Shown here: positions 1-8,500 of the stretch, piece after piece | Numbering within the stretch: position 1 is the stretch's first letter | Layout of the letters: each line of letters begins with the position of its first letter | From: Lentisphaeria bacterium | GTDB lineage: Bacteria; Verrucomicrobiota; Lentisphaeria; JABSQK01; UBA12247 | Direction of reading: 5' to 3' | DNA length: 10,468 nucleotides | Assembly (NCBI GenBank): GCA_003477185.1 | Contig: DMTJ01000513.1 | Coordinates: 1-10,468, forward strand | Program-made: the position numbers and the translations under genes | Notes under the pieces: model-generated | Told to the model about the DNA's origin: nothing | The model's input: only the letters and a program-made list of their open reading frames with translations | Database searches by the model: none

Positions 1-1407
1 TGTGCCGAGGGGTTTGAATTGAGCGAAGAGGAGGCCAGGACAGTCAAGCCAATGGAGCGCATCAAGATGGTGATGACCCGGGGCAAAGATGACTGCGAGG
101 ACTTGTATGATTTGCTGGGCACGAGTGATTACCGAAAGGAGTTGGACAGACAGTTCAAGAATGAGAAGTCGAATTTCAAGATCGCCATCGTAGTGGACAT
201 GTGGCTGACGGGCTTCGATGTGCCCTTCCTCGATACCATCTACATCGACAAGCCGGTTCAGCGCCACAACCTGATCCAGACCATCTCCCGGGTGAACCGG
301 AAGTTTGAGAACAAGAAGAAGGGCCTCGTCGTCGACTACATCGGCATCAAGAAGCAGATGAACCAGGCGCTTGCCCAATACTCGAAGGCCGATAGCGCCA
401 ACATCGAGGAGATCGAGGCCTCCATCATCACAGTGCGCGATCACCTCGATCTACTCAATCGTCTCTTTCATACCTTCGACAGCGCTCCCTACTTCAGCGG
501 CTCCCCTCTGGCTCAGTTGGATTGCCTCAATAAAGCTGCAGAATTTGTGCAGCTGACTGACAAAATCGAGAAGCGCTTCATGGCTCTAGTGAAACGCCTC
601 AAGGCAGCCTATGACATCTGCAGCGGTAGCGATATCCTGAAAGGCAAGGCACGTGACCACATCCATTTCTACCTCGCGGTGCGGTCGATCGTCGCCAAGC
701 TGACCAAGGGCGAAGCACCCGACAGCGCGCAGATGAATGCTAAAGTGCGCGAGATGATTGCCGAGGCACTGCAAGCCGATGGCGTGGAGGAAATCTTCAA
801 AATGGGTGAAGATGGAGCAGCCGAAATCAACATCTTCGAAGACGACTACATGGCGCGAATCGAAAAGATCAAACTGCCCAACACCAAGGTCAAGCTCTTG
901 CAGCAACTCCTAAAAAAAGCCATCGAAGACTTCAAGAAGGTGAATAAGACTAAGGGGGTGGACTTTAGCGAGCAGTTCCAATCTCTAGTTAGTAAATACA
1001 ACGAACGCGATGAGAAGGACAGCTGGACGACCGAAGGCGTTAACGATCTGACTGATGAGTTCTTCACGATGGTGGAAAACCTCAAATCAGAGATGGGCTC
1101 ATTCAACGATCTAGGCATCGATCTAGAAGAAAAATCCTTTTACGACATCCTCAAAGCACTCGCCGATAAATACGAATTCGACTACCCCGAGGACAAGCTG
1201 ATCAAGCTCGCCAAGGAGGTAAAGGCGGTGGTCGAAGACAAGGCCAAATACACCGATTGGAGCGCCCGCGCCGACATCAAGGCCGAGCTCAAAGTGGACC
1301 TCATCATCCTTCTCGCGGAGAACGGGTATCCGCCTGTGGATCGGGACGAAGTGTATAAGGAGATCTTCGAACAGGCGGAGAACTTTAAGAAGTATCAGGG
1401 GGCCTGA
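1..1407 (+). CDS. hsdR: Type I restriction endonuclease subunit R (HsdR), C-terminal part; 5' end outside the window
   Basis: This is the motor and nuclease subunit of a type I restriction-modification complex, which translocates DNA using ATP and cleaves unmethylated DNA together with HsdM and HsdS. The frame is open to the first base, so the gene begins upstream; the TTG at 19 is only the first start-like codon, not the real start. Counting from 19, residues 58-69 (VVDMWLTGFDVP) match superfamily 2 helicase motif V, and residues 87-94 (QTISRVNR) match motif VI with its arginine finger. A charged, helical region then runs to the stop, ending in NFKKYQ, which resembles a natural HsdR C-terminus, so the 3' end looks complete. 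About 468 codons are present; family members are usually around 1000 residues, so the nuclease domain and Walker A motif lie upstream. HsdM and HsdS are not in the window. The gene is visibly richer in A/T than its neighbours, with some 60-base stretches near 43% GC, consistent with horizontal acquisition. Confidence 0.95.
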   Translation, partial: CAEGFELSEEEARTVKPMERIKMVMTRGKDDCEDLYDLLGTSDYRKELDRQFKNEKSNFKIAIVVDMWLTGFDVPFLDTIYIDKPVQRHNLIQTISRVNRKFENKKKGLVVDYIGIKKQMNQALAQYSKADSANIEEIEASIITVRDHLDLLNRLFHTFDSAPYFSGSPLAQLDCLNKAAEFVQLTDKIEKRFMALVKRLKAAYDICSGSDILKGKARDHIHFYLAVRSIVAKLTKGEAPDSAQMNAKVREMIAEALQADGVEEIFKMGEDGAAEINIFEDDYMARIEKIKLPNTKVKLLQQLLKKAIEDFKKVNKTKGVDFSEQFQSLVSKYNERDEKDSWTTEGVNDLTDEFFTMVENLKSEMGSFNDLGIDLEEKSFYDILKALADKYEFDYPEDKLIKLAKEVKAVVEDKAKYTDWSARADIKAELKVDLIILLAENGYPPVDRDEVYKEIFEQAENFKKYQGA

Positions 1408-1596
1408 GTCGCGCAACGGCATCCCGGTTCTGCTGATTGGGTGCAAGAAAGCCAACAAGGACGAGGCGAGTGTGCTGGGGGAGAAGATTGGCCGTTATCA
1501 CCGCGAGACGCCATCCGCTTCCAGGCCTTCTCGACAAGCGGTTCGGTGGTCCAGTACTCACGGTCGAACTGGCAGTTTCGCCGCGACCCTTCACGA

Positions 1597-1602
1597 TATG
1601 AT
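1597..1602 (+). promoter_or_regulatory. Possible -10 element upstream of pgm
   Basis: The hexamer TATGAT lies in a short A/T-rich patch (about 1591-1630) within GC-rich sequence, 46 bases before the pgm start. No good -35 box is present at 16-18 bases upstream, so this is a weak candidate. The rest of 1408-1648 shows no convincing gene, and no terminator was seen after hsdR. Confidence 0.2.
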
Positions 1603-1637
1603 CAAATAGCACCATACTCAATTTCTCTTGCTTACTT

Positions 1638-1643
1638 GGAAGG
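1638..1643 (+). promoter_or_regulatory. Shine-Dalgarno sequence deciding the pgm start
   Basis: GGAAGG sits five bases before the ATG at 1649. It supports that ATG over the in-frame TTG at 1628, which lies upstream of this site and would add seven residues. Confidence 0.7.
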
Positions 1644-1648
1644 CTCCC

Positions 1649-3289
1649 ATGTCACAGCACCCGCTCGCTGGTAAACCCGCTCCCCAAGAATTACTGCCGA
1701 ATATTCCCCGCCTGGTCTCGGCGTATTACACGCACGCACCCGATGTGACCGAGCCAGCGCAGCAGGTGTCGTTTGGTACCTCTGGACATCGCGGGACTTC
1801 GCTGAAAAACAGCTTCAACGAGGATCACATCCTCGCCGTGAGTCAGGCGATCTGCGAGTACCGCGCTGCCCAAGAGACAACCGGTCCGCTGTACATGGGC
1901 ATGGATACGCATGCCCTCTCAGAGCCCGCGCAGGCCACCGCTCTGGAAGTGTTTGCGGCGAATGGCGTGCAGGTTGTGATCCAGGCCAACGGCGGCTATA
2001 CGCCCACTCCAGTAATCTCGCATGCGATACTCGCGTACAACGCGGGTCGCACGACCGGCCGCGCTGACGGCGTGGTGATCACGCCCTCGCACAACCCGCC
2101 AGGCGACGGCGGCTTTAAGTACAATCCCTGTTCCGGCGGCCCAGCCGGAGGCGATGCCACCGGCTGGATTCAAGATCGCGCCAATAAGATTCTCAGTGAT
2201 GGCAAGAAGGCAGTCAAGCAAATTTCGTATGAGCGGGCACTGAGGGCCCCGACCACCCGGCTGCACGATTTCATCACTCCCTATGTGTCCGACTTGGGCA
2301 ACGTCGTCGACATGGCTGCCATTTCCCAAGCTGGCTTGCGGATCGGCGTCGACCCGATGGGCGGGGCTGGGATCCACTATTGGGAGCCGATTGCTGAGAT
2401 GTACAAGCTGGATTTGAAGGTGGTGAATCCGTACGTCGATCCTACCTTTGGCTTCATGACCGTGGACAAAGACGGCAAGATTCGGATGGACTGCTCTTCG
2501 CCGGCGGCCATGGCCTCACTGATTGGTCTCAAGGACCAGTTCGACGTTGCCTTTGGCAACGACCCCGATTACGACCGCCACGGCATTGTGGCACCCTCGA
2601 CGGGGCTGCTAAATCCAAACCATTACCTGGCGGTGGCCGTGTCGTATCTGTTCCAGAATCGCTCCGGCTGGCGTGCCGATGCAGCCATTGGCAAGACCCT
2701 GGTGTCGAGTTCCATGATTGACCGCGTGGCTGCGGACTTGGGACGCACCTTGTCAGAAGTGCCGGTCGGGTTCAAATGGTTCGTCGACGGTCTGGCCGGT
2801 GGCTCGTACGGATTTGGCGGCGAGGAAAGCGCTGGGGCAAGCTTCCTGCGCAAGGACGGGACGGTCTGGACCACCGACAAAGATGGCATCATTCTCGCTC
2901 TGCTGGCCGCAGAGATTACGGCGACGACCGAGAAAGACCCGGGTGAGCACTATCGTACGCTGGAGACAAAATTTGGCAGCCCCGTATACGAGCGCATGGA
3001 TGCCCCGGCCACGCTGGAGCAGAAAGAGGTGTTGCAAGACCTCTCGCCCGAGATGGTCACGGCTACGGAGTTGGCTGGGGAGCCGATCACGGCCAAGCTT
3101 ACACACGCGCCCGGCAATGGCGCTGCCATCGGTGGCCTGAAAGTCACGACCGAGAACGGCTGGTTTGCCGCGCGCCCGTCCGGGACCGAGGCAATCTACA
3201 AGATCTACGCGGAGAGCTTCCGCGGGGCCGAGCATCTGACGCAGATCCAAGACGAAGCGCAGACGATCGTGTCGGCAGCGTTCGGCTGA
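1649..3289 (+). CDS. pgm: Phosphoglucomutase, alpha-D-glucose-phosphate specific
   Basis: This cytoplasmic enzyme interconverts glucose 1-phosphate and glucose 6-phosphate through a phosphoserine and a glucose 1,6-bisphosphate intermediate, linking glycogen and UDP-glucose metabolism with glycolysis. With the ATG start the protein is 546 residues, the length I recall for E. coli Pgm, and it resembles that protein along its whole length. All four active-site elements are present: the phosphoserine loop TPSHNP (Ser147), the metal loop DPDYDR (305-310), the sugar-binding loop GEESAG (391-396) and the phosphate-binding RPSGTE (509-514). N-terminal FGTSGHRG (42-49) is also typical. No signal peptide is seen. 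Start choice rests on the GGAAGG site and on the family length. The gene is separated from hsdR by about 240 bases and from the esterase by about 220 bases, so it is probably its own transcription unit. It looks intact and functional. It could feed sugars released by the downstream enzymes into metabolism, but that link is inferred only from proximity. Confidence 0.98.
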   Translation: MSQHPLAGKPAPQELLPNIPRLVSAYYTHAPDVTEPAQQVSFGTSGHRGTSLKNSFNEDHILAVSQAICEYRAAQETTGPLYMGMDTHALSEPAQATALEVFAANGVQVVIQANGGYTPTPVISHAILAYNAGRTTGRADGVVITPSHNPPGDGGFKYNPCSGGPAGGDATGWIQDRANKILSDGKKAVKQISYERALRAPTTRLHDFITPYVSDLGNVVDMAAISQAGLRIGVDPMGGAGIHYWEPIAEMYKLDLKVVNPYVDPTFGFMTVDKDGKIRMDCSSPAAMASLIGLKDQFDVAFGNDPDYDRHGIVAPSTGLLNPNHYLAVAVSYLFQNRSGWRADAAIGKTLVSSSMIDRVAADLGRTLSEVPVGFKWFVDGLAGGSYGFGGEESAGASFLRKDGTVWTTDKDGIILALLAAEITATTEKDPGEHYRTLETKFGSPVYERMDAPATLEQKEVLQDLSPEMVTATELAGEPITAKLTHAPGNGAAIGGLKVTTENGWFAARPSGTEAIYKIYAESFRGAEHLTQIQDEAQTIVSAAFG

Positions 3290-3330
3290 GCAGAGCCCCA
3301 CGAGCAGCATCGGCAGAAATGCGAAAGCTG

Positions 3331-3425
3331 CGTTATCTGAGACGGTAGGAAAGGTAATAGTAGCGACAAGCGTCAAGTGGATACGGTTAAACTCTCCGCT
3401 GCTTCTCTGGACGTCTCAGGTAATG
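3331..3425. repeat. 14-bp inverted repeat in the pgm-esterase intergenic region
   Basis: The arms at 3331-3344 (CGTTATCTGAGACG) and 3412-3425 (CGTCTCAGGTAATG) can pair over 14 positions, 12 Watson-Crick and two G-U, around a 67-base spacer. A smaller hairpin, GCAGC/GCTGC at 3304-3308 and 3327-3331, lies just before and competes for one base. There are also imperfect direct repeats around GGTAGGA (3344-3350 and 3426-3432). It might be a folded leader of the esterase mRNA or a remnant of a small mobile element; neither can be decided here. Confidence 0.5.
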
Positions 3426-3457
3426 GGTAGGACGGAAAGCTAATGGCGACGATGGAT

Positions 3458-3483
3458 CGCCTCGCAGGCGCTTTTCTCTCTTT
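3458..3483 (+). terminator. Weak terminator-like hairpin or leader hairpin before the esterase gene
   Basis: A 5-bp stem (CGCCT/AGGCG, 3458-3470) with a three-base loop is followed by the pyrimidine-rich tract CTTTTCTCTCTTT. It could end pgm transcription or form part of the esterase leader. The stem is short and the tract is interrupted by C, so confidence is low. Confidence 0.25.
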
Positions 3484-3495
3484 AGGCTAAAAACA

Positions 3496-3502
3496 AAGGA
3501 AG
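3496..3502 (+). promoter_or_regulatory. Shine-Dalgarno sequence of the esterase gene
   Basis: AAGGAAG lies five bases before the ATG at 3508 and supports that start over the internal ATG seven codons in. Confidence 0.65.
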
Positions 3503-3507
3503 ACAAG

Positions 3508-5598
3508 ATGTACGATGCAAGGATCATGTTTCTATCAATTGGACTGGTGTTGAGTATGGCCTCTTCTCTGGCAGGCGCCGAAGCCACCTTGCCCCCACTC
3601 AAAGATGGCATCGCCCCAAAGACAGTTGAAGAAGCCTGGACCGGGTTTGACCCGCGTAAAGAGCCCCTGGATGTGGAGGTGCTCAAAGAGTGGGAAGAGG
3701 ATGGCGTGGTTGTGAAGGTCATCCGGCTTCGCGTCGGGGTTTTCAAAGGTAAAAAGGCGATGCTCGCGGCCGTCTACGGCTATCCGAAGGGCGCAGAGAA
3801 CCTGCCCGGTCTGGTCCAGATTCACGGTGGCGGACAGTCGGCGCAGAGCTCCTTTGTCGTGAAGGATGCCAAGAACGGCTATGCCACCATATCCATCGCT
3901 TGGGCCGGTCGGATCATCTCCACCAACTACACGGTCACGAACAAGGAAAAGGAAATGTTCTGGACCGGCAATACGGAAAGCCCGGACTACCGGGTGACGA
4001 CGGACTGGGGGGCAGTTGACGCCTATCACCATCACTGCCGGTTCAAGGGCAACAACTTTGTCCAGAATCCGCCTGGGGAAAGCACCGTGGATCCGGTGAA
4101 GTCGCCGCGCAACAGCGGCTGGTTTCTGGCGACGATGGGGGCCAGGCGTGCCATAACCTTTCTGGAACGGCAAGCGCAGGTGGACCCAGAGCGGATCGGG
4201 GTCTACGGGATGTCGATGGGAGGGAAACTGACCGTACTGACGGCAGGGGCAGACTCTCGGATCAAGGCAGCCGCCCCAGCCTGTGGCGGCCTCAGTGATC
4301 GTTCCACGGATGGCAGGACGCTGGCAGCGGTGGCGGATGATAAATACCTCGAGCGCATCACCTGTCCGACCATCATCATGAGCCCCAGTAATGACTTTCA
4401 CAGCCATATCGAGGACATTCCCGCGTCCGTTGAGGCGCTGAAGACCAAGCACTGGCGCGTGGTGAGTTCGCCCAACAAGAACCACGGGGACCGCAGTGAA
4501 TACTCGGTGGGGACGCGGCTTTGGTTCGACCAGGTCCTGAAAGGCAGCTTTGCCATGGCTGAAACGCCGACAATCAAGCTCACGCTGAACACCCCAGACA
4601 ACACGCCCCACGCCTCCGTGACCTCCGACCCATCCCAAATCATCCAGTCGCTGAACGTGTACTACACACAGGACGCGGGCCAGCCGCCTGCGGACAGGTA
4701 TTGGCGGTTGGCAAAGTCGATCAAGAAAGCAGGAACGCGGACATTTCAACTTCCACTGGTAAGCGTCGACAAGCCGCTGTGGGCCTATGTCGATGTCCAG
4801 TATGCCTTGGGCCGGACGGTGGAAGCCGTCGGCTACAGTGGCGAAAAGGTTACCACCGACACCTATCACCTGACCTCGCTCGTAGAGATGGTCCCCCAGG
4901 AAAGCCTCACCGCGGCCGGCGCCGTGGCCACCATTGATGAATCCGCGTTACAGGAAGATTTTGATGGCTACCAACCGGGCAGTGACCTGCATACGGCATT
5001 CCCGGCATTCACCTTCAGCGACGGGATTTCGTGCGTAGCTGATCCGGGCTTCCGTCCAGGGATGTCCCTCAAGCTAAGGGACTCGCCAGATTTTGAACAC
5101 GCCTGGCTTCCCCTGCTGACCGTGAACACCGCCATTGCGCCGTTTATCGGCACCGACAAATGGACGTGCAGTGCTGACATCATGCTGGATGCCAAAGAAC
5201 CGGCCCCGCTGACGGTTGAGTTTCGCGCCAAGAATCACAAGAAGAAGTTCACCCCGATTGTCGTCGATAGTGCAGGGGCAATATCAGCGCGTGGCAAAAA
5301 GACAACCCAGCTGTGCACGGTTGAGCCCGGCGCCTGGTGGACCTTCTCGGTCACTTATGACCTAAATCAGTCAGAGCACTTCCAGGTGACCATCCAGGAT
5401 GCAAAAGGCAGTATGCTCGCAGAGAAGACCATTGCGACGCAGGGCGAGGTCGGAGCCGTGAACTGGGTAGGATTTATCGCCCATGCCAAGGCTGCAGGCA
5501 GTCTCTATATCGACAACGTAATCCTGCAGGAAGTGGCTGCGACGGCAGCGCCTGCTCCCGCTCCCGAAGCAGCAAAACAGCGAGCGGCCCGACCATGA
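3508..5598 (+). CDS. Exported alpha/beta-hydrolase (acetyl-xylan-esterase-like) with two C-terminal beta-sandwich modules
   Basis: This is a 696-residue protein with an N-terminal hydrophobic signal (about residues 7-22, likely cleavage near 24 after LAGA), so it should act in the periplasm or outside the cell. The hydrolase domain covers about 60-350. It shows an oxyanion-type HGGG (106-109), the nucleophile elbow GMSMG (Ser236), a candidate acid Asp296 and a candidate base His326, giving a complete Ser-Asp-His triad. This fold hydrolyses esters such as acetyl groups on polysaccharides; the exact substrate is not evident, and peptidase or dienelactone-hydrolase-like activity cannot be excluded. 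Residues about 355-450 look like an Ig/Fn3-like module (NVYYT at 383-387, WRLA at 399-402). Residues about 480-675 form a laminin-G-like sandwich (LRDSPDFEHAW at 523-533, PGAWW at 607-611, IDNV at 668-671). Both modules recur in the next gene. The last 20 residues are Ala/Pro-rich. The stop overlaps the sulfatase start. Confidence 0.85.
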   Translation: MYDARIMFLSIGLVLSMASSLAGAEATLPPLKDGIAPKTVEEAWTGFDPRKEPLDVEVLKEWEEDGVVVKVIRLRVGVFKGKKAMLAAVYGYPKGAENLPGLVQIHGGGQSAQSSFVVKDAKNGYATISIAWAGRIISTNYTVTNKEKEMFWTGNTESPDYRVTTDWGAVDAYHHHCRFKGNNFVQNPPGESTVDPVKSPRNSGWFLATMGARRAITFLERQAQVDPERIGVYGMSMGGKLTVLTAGADSRIKAAAPACGGLSDRSTDGRTLAAVADDKYLERITCPTIIMSPSNDFHSHIEDIPASVEALKTKHWRVVSSPNKNHGDRSEYSVGTRLWFDQVLKGSFAMAETPTIKLTLNTPDNTPHASVTSDPSQIIQSLNVYYTQDAGQPPADRYWRLAKSIKKAGTRTFQLPLVSVDKPLWAYVDVQYALGRTVEAVGYSGEKVTTDTYHLTSLVEMVPQESLTAAGAVATIDESALQEDFDGYQPGSDLHTAFPAFTFSDGISCVADPGFRPGMSLKLRDSPDFEHAWLPLLTVNTAIAPFIGTDKWTCSADIMLDAKEPAPLTVEFRAKNHKKKFTPIVVDSAGAISARGKKTTQLCTVEPGAWWTFSVTYDLNQSEHFQVTIQDAKGSMLAEKTIATQGEVGAVNWVGFIAHAKAAGSLYIDNVILQEVAATAAPAPAPEAAKQRAARP

Positions 5599-8500
5599 AC
5601 CGACCGTTGTGGAAGCCACTGATCTGGGCCATGGTAAGCTTGCTGAGCTGGGCTGCCACGGCATCCGCCAGCGCCCCGCGCCCCGAGAAGCCCAATGTGG
5701 TCCTGCTCCTGACAGATGATCTGGGCTGGCAGGATGTGACCTGCTATGACATCGACGAGCCATCACCGATGGAGACGCCGAACATCGATGCGCTGGCCAA
5801 GAAAGGCGTCATGTTCTGGCAGGCCTACTCCCCAGCCCCCGTCTGCGCGCCAAGTCGTGCCGCGATCCTGACCGGTCAGCATCCGGCGCGCATTGGCATG
5901 ACGTCTGTCTCTGGTGGCGTGGCACCGCCGCATTTTCGGAGGCCAACGACCGGGCAGACGTCTCCCTGGAACAGCGGTCGCATGCCCCTGGCGGCAACCA
6001 CGCTGGCCGAAGCAATGAGGGCCGAGGGCTACGCGACCGGGCACAGCGGAAAGTGGCATCTCGCCCCCGAACCAGAGCAGCACGGATTCGACACCAGTTG
6101 TCAGAATCGCGGCGTCCAGGGCGGAATGCCCAATCGACTTACCGGCTTTGCGACACGCGCCGCCAATGACCCGTTCCGACTCGATGAAAATGGTTTTCCC
6201 TTCGACATCCCGCAGGATGCAGCCCTGAAATTTCTGGAAGCGAAGAAGGACCAGCCGTTTTTCCTCTACTACGCGACCTGGCTGGTGCATGGCCCGATCT
6301 CGATGAAGAGCGAGCAACTGCTACAGAAGTACGTCAAGAAGTTGGGCGTAGAGTTGAAGCCGGAACACCGCGACACCTGGCGACAGGGCGGTCAATCCAA
6401 CCCGTTCTACTGCGCGATGGTCGAGCAACTCGACTACTACATGGGCCAGGTCTTCGGCTACCTTGAAGCCACCGATGATCCCCGCTGGCCCGGCCACAAA
6501 CTGATCGAAAACACTTATATCATTTTCACGTCCGACAACGGCGGCATGGAGAATCTGCCCGAGCATCGCTTCACGGAGAATGCACCGCTTGCGAACGGCA
6601 AGATCTCCAGCAAGGAGGGTGGCATCCGCGTGCCGTTGGTGATCACCGGTCCCGGCATCCCGGCTGGGGTACAGACCGATGTCATGGTCAACGGCCTCGA
6701 TTTCTATCCCACCATTCTGTCGCTGATCGGCGCTGACAAGCCGCAAAGCGCGATCTTCGATGGCTGTGATCTGGCAACGCTGCTGACCGGCGACGCCACC
6801 GACCCAACGCTCATCCGCGAAGCAGACGGCTCCGTACGCGACACCATGATCTGGCACTTCCCACAGATGGAGAACAGCACCGCCATCCGCGTCGGTGATT
6901 ATAAGTTGCGTCGAAGCAGCGGCGCGGGTCCACGACCGTTGGAGCTGTATCGCCTGTATCGCACAGAGGGCGGCAAGCAGGTTCGAGCGGACATAGAAGA
7001 GGCCCATAACCTCGCTGCCGAGATGCCAGAGAAAGCAAACGAACTGGAAGCCCTGCGGGCTAAGCTGGTCGCAGAGGTGAACGGCCGCTACGGCTACTAC
7101 AACCCGGACTGGCCGGGCGAATTGGCCGAAAAGGAGACCGCGCCCAGAATTCTCTCGCACCAGCAGAGCGGTCGAAACCTTACCGTAGTCTACGAGAATC
7201 GCGGGGCCAAGGTGGTCTACGCAGACCTGTTCTACACCCGGGTCGATGGCGGTGGCCGAGAGGAGTGGCTGCGCGCCGACATGGCTCTTAAAGGCAACAA
7301 CCAGGCGATCGTTTCCTTGCCTGAAGAAGCGAGTCACTACTTCGTGAATCTCGTCGACGAGAACAGCTTTCTCGTCGTCTACCCGAAGATCGACGCCCCA
7401 ACGCTGCAGCAGCAAGAAAAGCCGTTCAGTGCAGCTGCGCTCACTGTGGAATCTCTGGAACCGCCTCCCACGGTACAGCGTACGCTGTTGGACGTATTCC
7501 CCGCATCCACAGTCACAGTCCCGCCTGACCGACAGGGAACCACCAAGCTTTCCTCCACCTATACCAAGACCGGCAGTAGCTGGGGCAAGTATCTGGATGA
7601 GGAAGTCGTCTTCCACCAGGAAATCAAGCACAACCAGGATACGGACAATTCCTACACGGTGCGGATTGGAAAGGGCGGGCAGCTCTATTCACTCCGTGGG
7701 GCCTTTGGCGAAAGCATCCCCCCACAGTCAATCGGCAATCCGTGGAATGATGAAATCTGGCAATTCGTGGCTGTCAACCACACCTATATGGATATCCAGA
7801 CCGAGGACCAGAACCTGAGTCAGGAAACACTCGACAAGATCGAGAGCTCGCCCTATAAGCGGACCTACTTCATTCACAACTCCGGGGCCTACATCCCAGC
7901 CGTCGTGGATTCAGGGCGCATCACCCTGTCCTGTGACATCTTGATCCACAAGGACAAACCAGGAGCTATGGACTTGATCCTGCGCGACAGCAATAGACTC
8001 GGCATCAACTTTGGTGCCCTCCATGCCGACCGAAAGGGGATCACCTTCAATGGCCGCAAGATCTGTGCCGTCACGCCGGGTACCTGGTATTCGATTGAGC
8101 TTGCTTTCATGCTGAACCGAGAGACCCAGGAACGCGCAGACGTAACCGTTCGGGCAGAGGGCATGACGCCCGCGACCGCCACCGTCCCCTTTACGGCTGC
8201 GGGGTTCGCACCGTTTAACTTCATTGGTATCACCAGCCCCGGCACAGACGGCATTGTCAACATCGACAACGTGCAGGTGAAACGCGTCACGGACACCTTC
8301 ACCGAGTACCCGGTGAAACTTGATTACGAGCCCTACACCATTCTGGACATCAATGGCCCTCCAAAGAGCGCGTTTGTGACCGACAAAGTCGCTGCCACGG
8401 GTAAGCGCAGCCTTGAGCTTCGCGACGCTCCGAGTCTGGAGCATGGCTGGCAGCCCATGTCCAAGATCAGCTTCAGCACCACTATTCCGTCTCCATTCTA

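Noticed and set aside
1628..1648. Upstream TTG start for pgm adding seven residues
   Set aside because: The GGAAGG ribosome-binding site lies downstream of this TTG and at proper distance from the ATG at 1649, and the ATG gives the usual family length.
1441..1674. Plus-strand open frame of 77 codons between hsdR and pgm
   Set aside because: It overlaps the pgm start, has no ribosome-binding site that I can see, and its product is unrecognisable.
3337..3360. CTGAGA motif suggesting a TPP riboswitch
   Set aside because: The rest of the THI-box consensus, especially the GGATAATGCCAGCG-like part, is absent, and the downstream gene has no link to thiamine.
3535..4869. Open frame of 444 codons on the minus strand inside the esterase gene
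   Set aside because: Antisense to the alpha/beta-hydrolase with its full catalytic triad; no recognisable protein features.
6321..7631. Open frame of 436 codons on the minus strand inside the sulfatase gene
   Set aside because: Same explanation: an antisense shadow of a real gene without recognisable motifs.
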